Positions 34,795 to 44,661 of a stretch of DNA of 64,000 bases are shown here, piece by piece (positions within the stretch are counted from its first letter, which is position 1; each line of letters begins with the position of its first letter). The stretch is from NCBI GenBank assembly GCA_002964805.2, contig PUDQ02000056.1, forward strand, positions 491,565 through 555,564, read 5' to 3'. The notes beneath the pieces are model-generated. The model made no database searches. It saw nothing but the letters and a program-made list of their open reading frames with translations, and was not told where the DNA came from. The position numbers and the translations under genes were made by a program. The DNA comes from Trametes villosa (lineage: Eukaryota > Basidiomycota > Agaricomycetes > Polyporales > Polyporaceae).

Positions 34795-36047
34795 TGTATT
34801 CAGTATTCACGCTGCGCACGAAAAGATCGTACTCACCGCAAATTCAACATATTCGCATGTCGTTCCACAGCACACCCAGTAACCGACGAGTAGATGGATG
34901 ATATTCAAGCATAGATACAATGATTAGGAGCACCGGGGCTTGCTTTACGGCCACAATCGCGGGTAAGATGCCCTACGCACAACTAACCCAGATGCGGGGA
35001 AGCAGATACCGACTAGATTTGATGGGCGGCCACAGAGACCGTTTGGCATAGCTCCGAGCGCAATCGTGAGGACACACGCCGCGAGCAGCTAGTGAACAGA
35101 GTTATGAACAAACCTCAGATTGAAGTGACGGATCGTACCGTACGTGCGTATCCCAACAATGCCTATCACCCTTCGCCGTGGCTCCGATGGCTCTCAGGTA
35201 CGGCGCAGATACCTTGAGGGACCCCGTCGAGTACGCAGGACTTGCTTAAAGCTGATAAACATACCGAGCATCGCTATGACACGATTGACAGGCCGACATA
35301 GAAAATAGAGCGCAGAGTACGAGCTGAGCCTGTAGAGACCACGCCCGACGCCCAGGACACACACCGTGGCGCCCGAACGCCGCCGGCACCTCACAGTTGC
35401 TTGGTTTTGTTTGGTCGGGCCGTTCTAACCGAGAGTGGCGGCACGGGCCCCGCCCTCGTCCAATCCGCTACGTTCCTCGAACATTCCCTCTCAGCTGGGC
35501 CCTGGCCGTGCAACGAATTCCGCAACCAATGTGAAGGTCTCTATCTGGGAAAAAAGGCCGTACTCAAACAGCGGGTAAAGGGCCGGAGCGGAGGACGTAC
35601 AGTCCAGATCTGAAGTTCTACAGTAAGTGCTCAATTCTAACGCTTCAGCACGCTTCGCATTTTCCGGAATCCTCGGTTCACTGCGAACCTCGGAACTGCA
35701 ACGTTCGTGCGACTACAGCTGCTGCCATTCATCAGGTATGCAGAACACAGGCTATTCGACAGTAGCTGACACTGTTTGTCGACCGATAGCGCTTGCCCCG
35801 CCGGTATGACCAGGGGTGCGGTACACACAGGCCGCTTCGCCGGGCGCACCGGCACCGGTTCCTCGACCAACGTCGCCTCGTCGCCCTCCTCCGAGATATT
35901 GCTCATCGCCTTGCGCTTCTGCGTCGAACCCGAGCCGGACGTGCCCCCGTCAAGTGCGCCCACGTCGACCACCTCCTTGGCCGTCAACATCGCCGGCCTG
36001 CTGGCCGTAGCTGCGGAGCGTACCGACGACGCAGACGCCGGCTTTCG
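34795..36047. other. Mostly no gene; minus-strand coding-like block at 35.70-36.02 kb
   Basis: Nothing is seen from 34.8 to 35.6 kb. Between about 35.70 and 36.02 kb the minus strand reads protein-like text with a nuclear flavour (STQKRKAMSNISEEGDEATL, VRPAKRPVCTAP). It lies next to the minisatellite and may be the 3' part of a minus-strand gene whose upstream part contains the repeats. Confidence 0.3.
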
Positions 36048-37122
36048 CGACGACGCGTGCACGCCTGCGCCGCCCGCCCCAGGTATCTCCCCGTACGCCC
36101 GCGCCGACTATCGGCGACGACGCGTGCACGCCTGCGCCGCCCGCCCCAGGTGTGTCCCCGTACGCTTGCGTCGTTCGCGACGACTCGCACACGCCCGTGC
36201 CGCCCGCCCCGTACGCCCGCGCCGACGTTCGCGCCCCCTCGCACACGCCCGTGCCGCCCGCCCCATACGCCCGCGCCGACTTTCGCGACGACGCGTGCAC
36301 GCCCGTGTCGCCCGCCCCGCACGCCCGCGCCGACTATCGGCGACGACGCGTGCACGCCTGCACCGCCCGCCCCAGGTGTGTCCCCGTACGCCCGCGCCGA
36401 CGTTCGCGACGACTCGCACACGCCCGTGCTGCCCGCCCCGTACGCCCGCGCCGACTTTCGCGACGACGCGTGCACGCCTGCGCCGCCCGCCCCAGGTGTG
36501 TCCCCGTACGCCCGCGCCGACGTTCGCGCCGACTCGCACACGCCCGCGCCGACGTTCGCGCCGACTCGCACACGCCCGTGCCGCCCGCCCCAGGTGTGTC
36601 CCCATACGCCGGCGCCGACGTTCGCGACGTGCTGCCCTCCCCGTACGCCCGCGCCGGCTTTCACGACGACGCGTGCACGCCTGCGCCGCCCGCCCCAGGT
36701 GTGTCCCCGTACGCTTGCGTCGTTCGCGACGACTCACACACGCCTGCGCCGCCCGCCCCAGGTGTGTCCCCATACGCCCGCGCCGACTTTCGCGACGACG
36801 CGTGCACGCCTGCGCCGCCCGCCCCAGGTGTCTCCCCGTACGCCCGCGCCGACTATCGGCGACGACGCGTGCACGCCTGCACCGCCCGCCCCAGGTGTTT
36901 CCCCGTACGCTTGCGTCGTTCGCGACGACTCGCACACGCCCGTGCCGCCCGCCCCGTACGCCCGCGCCGACGTTCGCGCCCCCTCGCACACGCCCGTGTC
37001 GCCCGCCCCGCACGCCTGCGCCGACTTTCGGCGACGACGCGTGCACGCCCGCGCCGGCTTTCACGACGATGCGTGCACGCCCGCGCCGCCCGCCCCTGGG
37101 GTGTCCCCGTACGCCGGTAGCG
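36048..37122. repeat. GC-rich minisatellite of about 54-, 63- and 67-bp units
   Basis: About 1.07 kb of imperfect tandem units built on CGACGACGCGTGCACGCC, CGCCGCCCGCCCCAGGTGTG and TCCCCGTACGCCCGCGCCGA. Two basic forms alternate: a long one with the CCAGGTGTGTCCCC block (63 bp, or 67 bp when it ends CTATCGG) and a short one without it (54 bp). Several frames on both strands are open throughout because the units lack stops. On the minus strand one frame reads YGDTPGAGGAGVHASS per unit, and that frame continues upstream into non-repeat protein-like text (LHDWRETRMALDDWPTASAA, about 37200-37140). The 67-bp units shift the frame, so a long translated repeat would be broken unless spliced. Confidence 0.75.
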
Positions 37123-38406
37123 GCGTCGCGCCGTCCTCATGCTTCGCGTGCAGGCGGGCGGCAGAGGCGGTGGGCCAGTCATCGAGCGCCATACGCGTCT
37201 CGCGCCAGTCGTGCAGACACGCCCTTAGCGTACAGGTCGCCCTGGAGCGCGTACAGATTCTCTTCCATCATTCGGTCCACACCCACTATTGCGCCAGGCG
37301 TACGTGCGGGGATAACGCAGTCGCCCGTGGAGCGCACCTTCAAGAAGGTCAATGAGAGACCCCAGTGCAGATCAGGTGAACTCTGAACGTTGCTACAGCT
37401 ACAAAAAGTGGAAGTACTCTGATGATTCCGGCTACGGTTCACGGCGAAGGTAATTGTACAGTAGGCAGTAATCCGAGGCCTGGAAATCTACAAAACTTGT
37501 GTCGCCGTTTATGTCGTTCTTCTGGATTTTCCCTACCACAACATCCCCGAACCAGGACGGTCTTCCATGTTCAGAGATGCCCACAATCAACTCGTTACGG
37601 CAGATGCTGAGATCACTATGTGCAGGTGTTGCGAGTTGCTCGCTCATGCCCACGATCATAAATGAGCACGGTAGGTTGGCGATCATTCCTTGCAGCTTGT
37701 GCACATGCTGAGAGAATAATATTAGAACATCCTGAATTGTGGTTCATGCGACAACTTGCAGACACCACAAGACTGTTTATGCAACCTTTCATCGTTAACT
37801 GTGTCAACCATACATGATGAACAGTTCTGTGGTGCCTGCAAGCTTGTAAGGCGCAAATAACAAGGCAGAACAAGGATAGTCGTTGGGGCCATGAAAAGTT
37901 TTCTCTCTCGATGAGAGTCGACGAACCTTTCTAGCCAGAATACCCCTCTCGCATGCCTCCCGGTACCTCAGTATGAAGGGATCCACCTCGAGTGCCTCAA
38001 CGATGCCATTGCCTTGTACATGCTGGACCTCGACCGTTGCCGTGCGGAGTTCGGGGTGTAGGCCTTGCTGACGAAAGACAAGCACTTGAACAGGCCTTCT
38101 GCAGAACTGCACCTGCGTCTGGCTTCATCGCAAGTCAGGCTGAGAACAACCAAGCTCTGAAAAGCAGCGCACCTAGTGTCCATGGCGTCCAAGTAAGTGC
38201 TGGTGGAGGTAGCGGCGAAAGAGAAATTTTTGAGCCCAAACTGGCTACAATAAATATAGTTCACTCAGTGAGATAATTTAATGCATTTATCAATTCCTCT
38301 GGTACTCTTATCCCAAAAAATGCAGGAAAATTTTGTTTAGACGTCTCTGTGGTGTGTATATCCATTCTATATAAAGCCAGCATTCTCAAGAGCTGTTTAC
38401 ATCCAA
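37123..38406 (-). other. Minus-strand coding-like fragments, gene not resolved
   Basis: Three protein-like blocks lie on the minus strand: about 37410-37200 (LTFLKVRSTGDCVIPART, GVDRMMEENLYALQGDLY), 37700-37440 (SDLSICRNELIVGISEHG, PSWFGDVVVGKI) and 38060-37810 (ATVEVQHVQGNGIVEALEV, REACERGILARKVRRLSS). I could not join them with phase-compatible introns. They could be exons of one gene upstream of the minisatellite or relics of a transposon. The sequence from about 37.4 kb is AT-richer than its surroundings. Confidence 0.25.
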
Positions 38407-39018
38407 TTACGCAAAGTTCTCCTTCAGCCCATCCCGCTTCTCCACCGCATCAAACCACACCATGAAGCCGTCGGCCATCTGACGATGAAGTTCCACCTGG
38501 TATTGCATGTCCGAATTTTGTAAGGCGTGTACGTGGATCTCGCGATCATGGCAAACTCGGATGGTGACTGCATGAGCATAGGCCAAAAAGGACCGTAGCA
38601 CCTGCACGACCGTGTGCTCAACCTCCATGCTGAGCTGATCCTGGTGCTCCTGTGAGGCACCTATTATGAAGAAATTATTTGTATTTGCCTTGCCTGGATG
38701 CTGGCAATCTATGGACTCACCTGGGCTCCCAGAAGTTACGTGGCGACGGATATGAACTGCCCGCACTGGATTGCAATCCTGGTAACTGTGTAGAGTTAGT
38801 TACGTTTATGTGTATATGATTTTGCAAACTCACCAGATCACTACACCAGTGTCTGAGTTAAGAGAAAGTAGATGGATGGGTACGTTCATTTTGGATGAAG
38901 GACTTGGGAAGTGAGCAAGAGCAGCGAGCGCGGCACGACTTTGTGCCCACTCACATGATGAGCACAGCAAATAAACATCAATAAGCAATTCCGCACATGC
39001 GAGATAGGAGATCTGCAT
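38407..39018 (-). CDS. Four-exon orphan protein in an AT-rich island
   Basis: 133-residue protein from exons 39018-38955, 38852-38834, 38785-38721 and 38660-38407. Every donor is GTGAGT, the acceptors are AACTCAG, ACACAG and AATAG, and all phases fit, including a 19-bp exon. The N-terminus is helical and Cys-containing (MQISYLACAELLIDVYLLCS). Exon 3 reads CNPVRAVHIRRHVTSG. Exon 4 is a long helical part (LSMEVEHTVVQVLRSFLAYA, VCHDREIHVHAL) ending KRDGLKENFA. No signal peptide fits well and no domain is recognised. The start could lie further upstream, since the frame is open. Base composition differs from most of the window. Confidence 0.55.
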
Positions 39019-40150
39019 GCTGCGGAATGCCTTTTGACCTGTGATGAGAAGGTAAAAAACACTCTGCTTTGTAGCGGATGTGTTATAAGTGGTCGGATGG
39101 TGCAACGGCAATAACTGTATCGCCGTTGCACCATACCAACCCCTTATATATCTCGCACACTATCACATGACACCAGGCAAGGCAGTTCATCTGATGAACC
39201 TGTAACACGATCTATGGCACATAGTACCGCTCTAAGAGGACCTGGCGATCGCCAAGCCTATCGCAGCCTCATGGGTGCCGGAAGTTCTGCGGCACACGCT
39301 CGCACGAAACCTGCAGGGATGCGATCAGCTGGGCCAAACGAGTCGAGAGATACAAACGTATCAGACACTCTGGTCTGGGCCACATAGGACTGAGGGAATA
39401 CTGAGGCGATCGTGATAATTGCTCACCGCTATTCTCAGGTCTTCACGTCAAAAGAGGTATTCGACAGTAGCCTCTGAGTCCGCTTGATACCGGCGGTTAA
39501 CTCTTGGTGAAGCTGTCCTACGTAGGAAGAGAAACCTACCAACGCCGAGCTGGGAATCCGCGCGAATCAGCCCTCGAAGAGGAGTCATACACTCACAATT
39601 TACTTTGGGTGCGTCACGGTGACTCGGACTCTCGACGAACTTCAGGATAGAATAGCCAGATCGTGGGGCTGGCGACCTCGGCGGATACAGTGCGCCTGGG
39701 GCTCGCGCTGGGTCGCGGAATCGGGGCCGTAACTCGAAGCAGCCCACAGCCACAACGTCCTAGACATAATTTTAGGCTGCTTGAACTAGATTTGAGAAAT
39801 GCTTACCCGCCGAACAGCGCTCACACCCTACCAGCATAGCGAAAGCCGAAGTACACAAGACGAGAGTCCGGTCGTGTCGGACCGCGTTGGCCATGTGCGT
39901 CATCACGGCCTTAGCGCCCAACGAGTCTAGACCCTAAGTCTAACATCGAGACCTCAAATGCGTCTCCCGGAATCCGTCCTGCGGTCTGCCTAGCCACAGC
40001 ATTCGAGAAGCGCTCGGGAAACGATAATGTTCCTGAGAAGTCTATGAACGAGAAATACATCAGAGAAATCGCGATTTACATCGACACCACCCCCCCAGCC
40101 CCCTCATGTAACGAGCCGCCCCGCATCACCCTCCAGTACGCCGAGATTCT
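39019..40150. other. Intergenic, no gene seen
   Basis: No coding region with splice support. A CCATAC/TATAT-rich stretch at 39130-39155 sits upstream of the gene above and could hold its promoter. Confidence 0.3.
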
Positions 40151-41804
40151 TCACACATCAAGTCGAGAGGTGCTGAGCAACTCGTCGAAGTAGAGATGGC
40201 GGATAGCCGCGGAGAGCGAGATCCGGAAAGAAGGGTCTGGGCTGAGTAACTTCTTCAGGAGGTCGGATAGGATCGTATCGTGGATCCGGGCCTACCATTC
40301 GTGTTCAGCTCGTCACAGGCAGCATCCGCTTTGAACACTTACATAAATATGCTTCGTACCTCTGATACGGTGTACCGCATCGAGGATCGCCTGCTTCGGA
40401 AGCGTCGTAGTGGCTGGGGGGTACAGCACTTCCACTTTGGGCGCGAAACGGAACGTCCCCGGCTTCGCGCGTTCGATCGCTCGAGCGAACTCTGCGGGGA
40501 AGGGTCCGGAAACGCGATCGACCATAGCGAGGTGTTCTAGGTCTGAACCAACCTCGGCATGGAACAGCGCCTCCGAAAGGTAGACTTCGGCGATGACGCA
40601 GCCAACAGCAAACGTGTCTATGCCATACGACCACTGCATGCCTAAGCGAGACCAGTATGAGTAGAATACGCGCAGGGAATCAACCCGACTCACGAAGGTC
40701 CACCTCGGGCGCGCGATATTGCCTCGCCCCAACGACAGCAGGAGAAGAGGCGGCCCGAACGAGCGGCATGGCACTACCCAAGTCGAGGATGCGCAGCGCC
40801 GTGCATGCGAGTATGTTCTGCTTAGTAGTCAGTACATGATGGTACAAGAAGAGACCGAACGTACCTTGTGATGGAATCGCCCTGATGCGTGCAGATATTG
40901 AATCCGGAAAACTTGGAAGTTCTTGAACGCGATATTGTCGGGCTTCAAGTCGCCGTGGACGTAACCCAAGGTGTGCAGATCTACAAGGAATCAATGAGCG
41001 TGAAGCGAGCAGTACGTCGGTGAGGGGCCCGTACAATCGACACCAAGGATGATCTGGAAAGCGATCTCGCGGATATGCCTTGACGGAAGAGGTACTACAC
41101 CTCCGTGACCGCGTAACACGTCGCTGAGCGTCGCCTCACAGAGCTCGAAGACAGTACACTGAAAGCCGGCGTGATTGCCGACACCCAGGACCTCCGCGAA
41201 CAACCTGCATGGCGTCATGAGTTTGTATACAGGAAGTAGACAGCGACTTACGAGATTCGTGGGTTACAACCCGCGAGAAGGTACTCGTACATCCGCGACT
41301 CATGAAGGAGATCGCGGTGAAGACCACGTACGCGGTGCAGCACCTTGACGGCAACGAGATCGCCCGTAAGCATGTCCTGTGCGCGTACGACCGACCCGAA
41401 GGAACCATAGCCTAGCAAACGTTGTACGCGATCTGCATATGCCCTGAGTTGAAGATATGTCCAGGGATCGGGTGAGAACTTACATCTTCCTAGGAGAACA
41501 TCGGTGACGTTAGGCTTGTAAGCACTGATAAACGCCAGTTAGTTGCTATACCGCCTCGAGCGGGAGCCCCGACTGACGTTTCCGCGATATGGGCGAACTG
41601 AGGCATAGCCGACAGCTGCTGGTTCCTCTCGCGTATAGCGACTTGATCCCGTACGACATCGCGACCCTGCACAGCAGCAAGTGCAAGCCGCTGCGCGCTT
41701 CCGGGTCCTGCGTAGAAAGTCAGAATGCTACAGAAGAACCGTATGAGCGATTACGCACCGACTAGAGGGATAGATGCGGCTGTATGAGCCATACGTGGAT
41801 ACAT
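40151..41804 (-). CDS. LAMMER (CLK)-type protein kinase
   Basis: Dual-specificity-type kinase of the CMGC/LAMMER family, which in eukaryotes phosphorylates SR splicing factors. Eight or nine small exons join in phase on the minus strand: 41804-41759 at the start, then blocks with LLGYGSFGSVV (Gly loop), LVAVKVL (catalytic Lys) and CTVFELCEATLSDVLRG. These are followed by YLHTLGYVHGDLKPDNIA (catalytic loop), LRILDLGSA (DFG position), ARQYRAPEV (APE), MQWSYGIDTFAVGCVIAE and the LAMMER-like EHLAMVDRVSGPFP. The last exon, 40291-40151, ends SFRISLSAAIRHLYFDELL and then TGA. The HRD Arg is Gly (HGD) and DFG reads DLG; both occur in divergent LAMMER/SRPK-like kinases, and the catalytic Asp, Asn and Lys are kept, so activity is plausible. 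The N-terminal extension is short. Start choice at MYPRMAHT is tentative. Confidence 0.75.
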
Positions 41805-42390
41805 GCGGGACAATTGAGGTCCGTTGAACAGAGTACACGTCGAACGCGGACGGTCATTCTTATACCGGGAGAGCGAGCACCATACGGAGTCTGGCCCATA
41901 GCACCTCACAGGGCCGACATGGTGCACCGAGGTATCGGTTCGCAGCAGTAAAAGAGATGGCGCTGAGACGCGAAGGACATGACGAACGACAAAGGCGTAG
42001 GCGCTTACCCGCCTAGCAGTAGCTAGCACGGCGCCGATGAGATCTTGGGGTACCAAACTGTCGGACCTCGGACGAACGCCCGCTGCACCGGTATCCCTCC
42101 TACTCCACCATACCCTCGCCATGGGATAAGCGACGGCTACTGCCTCACCTCTGCTTCCTCAGGCCCTTCTCTCGGCTCAGGTATCTGCTCCATGATTCCT
42201 CGAAACCGCTCTCCAGGTTCCACAACCGACTCCAGCAGTCATGCAGGTGTGTGGTACGTTCGACGCTACACGCGAGACGGTTGACTCACTGTGTAAGCGC
42301 GACTTGTTCTTGAAACCCTCTAGAGGAAAAGCACTCCGCTATATAAACCTCCGGGTGTTCTATCGCTCTCTTAATCCCACACAGCCCACG
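41805..42390 (+). promoter_or_regulatory. Divergent intergenic region with strong TATA box
   Basis: Lies between the minus-strand kinase and the plus-strand gene at 42391. TATATAAA at 42340-42347 is 44-51 bp before the start codon of the latter. No gene is seen inside. Confidence 0.5.
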
Positions 42391-43017
42391 ATGTCCAACG
42401 TACATGTGCGGCCCCAACCCGAGCGTCGTGGTATTGTCCAGTATCTAGCAAACAACCCACTCGAGCGGCGTGTATGATCAACCCACATATCACCTGCGTG
42501 TAGCCTTTACTGACCCAGCCCATAGCTTCGCGCGGTCCGTGCGTACGTCATCCCTCTCCGCGGGCCAGTAGGCTTCCGCAGAATCCCCGTCGCCCGCTAC
42601 ACCGCCTCCGATGACACCGGGATCGACGTACCCATCCTCAACGAGGCATGGACGGTGCAAGGCGTCATAGACGAGCTCGCCGTGCCCGTTGTGCACCCTG
42701 CCTTCGGTGGATTCGCCCCGCGTTGGGACGTTTACGACGTATGGTACAGTCGGCCCCTCAACCAACGCCCCACAGCGAACACCTTCATGCGACACCTCAA
42801 CGCACCTTCGGTAACGGGTGAATTCGTCATATTTCGCCAGACGGTGAATGGAGACCGCCTGTTGGACGTTCGGCGATTGGATTACGCCAGCGTCGAGGTG
42901 GCATTGTTGCGGTACGTGTTTAAATCGCGCTGCGCGGTCAAATACTCACTTGGGCCTTCAAACAGTGTCGTCAACGAGCTGGTCCGCTCAGACCCTCGAT
43001 GGCTGGTGGGCCGGTAG
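42391..43017 (+). CDS. Two-exon orphan protein
   Basis: 190-residue protein. Exon 1 is 42391-42471 and exon 2 is 42526-43017, joined by a 54-bp phase-0 intron (donor GTATGA, branch TACTGAC, acceptor CCATAG). A TATA box is close upstream. The protein starts MSNVHVRPQPERRGIVQYLA, then has an Arg/Pro-rich part (LRGPVGFRRIPVARYTASDD), a conserved-looking NEAWTVQGVIDELAVPVVHP, YDVWYSRPL and a C-terminal helical part (LDYASVEVALLRYVFK). No signal peptide or membrane segment. I do not recognise the family. Promoter, intron and frame together make it a good gene candidate. Confidence 0.6.
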
Positions 43018-44661
43018 GCGACACGCGCACCGCCGGTTGCTCCAGTTCTGCACGTACTCATTACGCCGTTCCTTCAACTTACACCCGTAGAAATAGATAG
43101 ATGATTCCTTTCCTCCACGCACGCAACCCCTAGACAGCTCGCCCGTCACATAGATTAACACATCATTTGTCGTATAGTACGCGCCAACCTGCAGGACTGG
43201 GCAGATCCGCCCTTCAGCTGATACAACACGCCGGGAAATGTGCATATGCACGACAGCCCGAGCACTTCCACGTGCACGGCGCTGGCCGGAGTGCGCCCGT
43301 GCTCGTCACGACTGCTCCACGGTCTTCCTCGCTGGCAAACGGCGTCCAGCGCACGTCCACGACAGCGCGAGCTTCGGCGATGGGGGGTGCTGCTCCCGCT
43401 GCTGTCCGCCTCCGCCTCCGCCTCCGCCTCCGCCTCCGCCTCCGCCTCCGCCTCCGCCTCCGCCTCCGCCTCCGCCTCCGCCTCCGCCTGTGCGAGCATC
43501 GTCGTCATGCTCGCCTATGCTGACGCTGGTCCCGCGACAGCGCCATTTTCCCCCAACGTGGCGGCGCTGTCGAGCCCGTACAGATCCTATCCACGCCGTA
43601 AGAATGCACGGAGCCACGCGGGGACGACGAGGAACGCACCTGCGCTTCGGTTTGCCCCGCATTGAGGGTGGGCAGATACACTCAAACGGCGCCTTGTCCG
43701 GGCTTCACTGCGCAAGGGGGGCGAGGAACGCGAGGTGGGCGAGGAGCGCGGGGAACACGAGCGACACGGGCGACGCGAGGGATGTGAGAGCCGTGAGGGC
43801 GCGAGGAACACAAGGGACGCGACTGAACTTGTGTCCGACCTGTTCGACGCGTGGCGATGCGTGCGGGGGAGACGGCGTTCCGAATGAAGGGTCGGGAGTG
43901 TGCAGTATCTGCTAGATAGGTCACAAGGAGTTCGTCCAAGGCAAAAGCTACGAGTACGCAAGCTCAAGGATAGCATGATCAGCCTGACAGGCGAGCCGTA
44001 CTCACCTACACCAGCCACATCGACCCCGGCTTCGGATGCGCCAGCACCTGCATTATCGCATCCGAAGCGGAAGGCGGGGGAGAAAGACGGGGCGACGCAG
44101 CAGCCTGCCTCAACCGCGTCCAGCGAAGCCTGCTCAATCTTCGCAGCCACCCGTCGAGACTCGGGAAGGAGAGTACCGTACCCAGGGCAGGAATGTCGGA
44201 GCAATCAGAGCTTGCGATGATGAGAAGTACGCGAGTTCTCGAAGTCAAAGAGTGGTTCGTGACGCCGGTTCCCTGCAGACACAGCTCAGTTAGCCAAAGC
44301 AGCGAACGCCCGTAGCAAGGCCGAGCAGGATCTAGCCGAGTTGAGCAACAACGACAAGGGGAAGGATACTCACCGCAAGCTCAAGAATATCAGACGCCAA
44401 ACTGACCGGGGACGATGAAGAAGAGGACGAGGGATCCGACTAAGACTTAGACGATAGCGAAGACGGATCTCACACCTCGAGCACCTCCGGCGGCTATACT
44501 TAAGGCGCTCGCGACGCAAAGGGTCGGCGCGTTGAGCGCTTAGTACAGTCCTCGCTGTTGACAGGCGAACAAACACGCGCAAACGCGCCTCACAGAACGC
44601 GGATACACACATTCATTCAGACAGCGTCGAGACCACCACTAGTACACTAGAATGCTACTGC
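43018..44661. other. No intact gene; plus-strand coding relic at 43.98-44.50 kb
   Basis: Apart from the microsatellite, the plus strand from about 43980 to 44500 carries protein-like pieces in shifting frames: TPASDAPAPALSHPKRKAGE, a coiled-coil-like AANARSKAEQDLAELSNN, and an acidic GDDEEEDEGSD interrupted by stops. This looks like a decayed nuclear or Gag-like gene. It ends about 150 bp before the stop codon of the Helitron protein. Confidence 0.3.
43406..43489. repeat. (CCTCCG)n microsatellite, 14 copies
   Basis: 84 bp of nearly perfect CCTCCG. The minus strand reads an Ala-Glu repeat in an open frame from 43508 to 43155 (MTTMLAQAEAEA...), but the sequence after the repeat is not convincingly coding, so no gene is called. 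Confidence 0.85.

Noticed and set aside
35776..37386. Plus-strand frames of more than 500 codons across the minisatellite
   Set aside because: They arise from stop-free repeat units; two plus frames and several minus frames are all open.
43155..43508. Minus-strand gene with an Ala-Glu repeat
   Set aside because: The repeat is a plain hexanucleotide microsatellite and the flanking frame has no convincing protein sequence or splice sites.
44574..44650. CGCG-TTTG-CGCG hairpin and nearby CTAG as the Helitron 3' terminus
   Set aside because: The hairpin is not 10-12 bases before a CTRR, so the terminus cannot be assigned from this copy alone.
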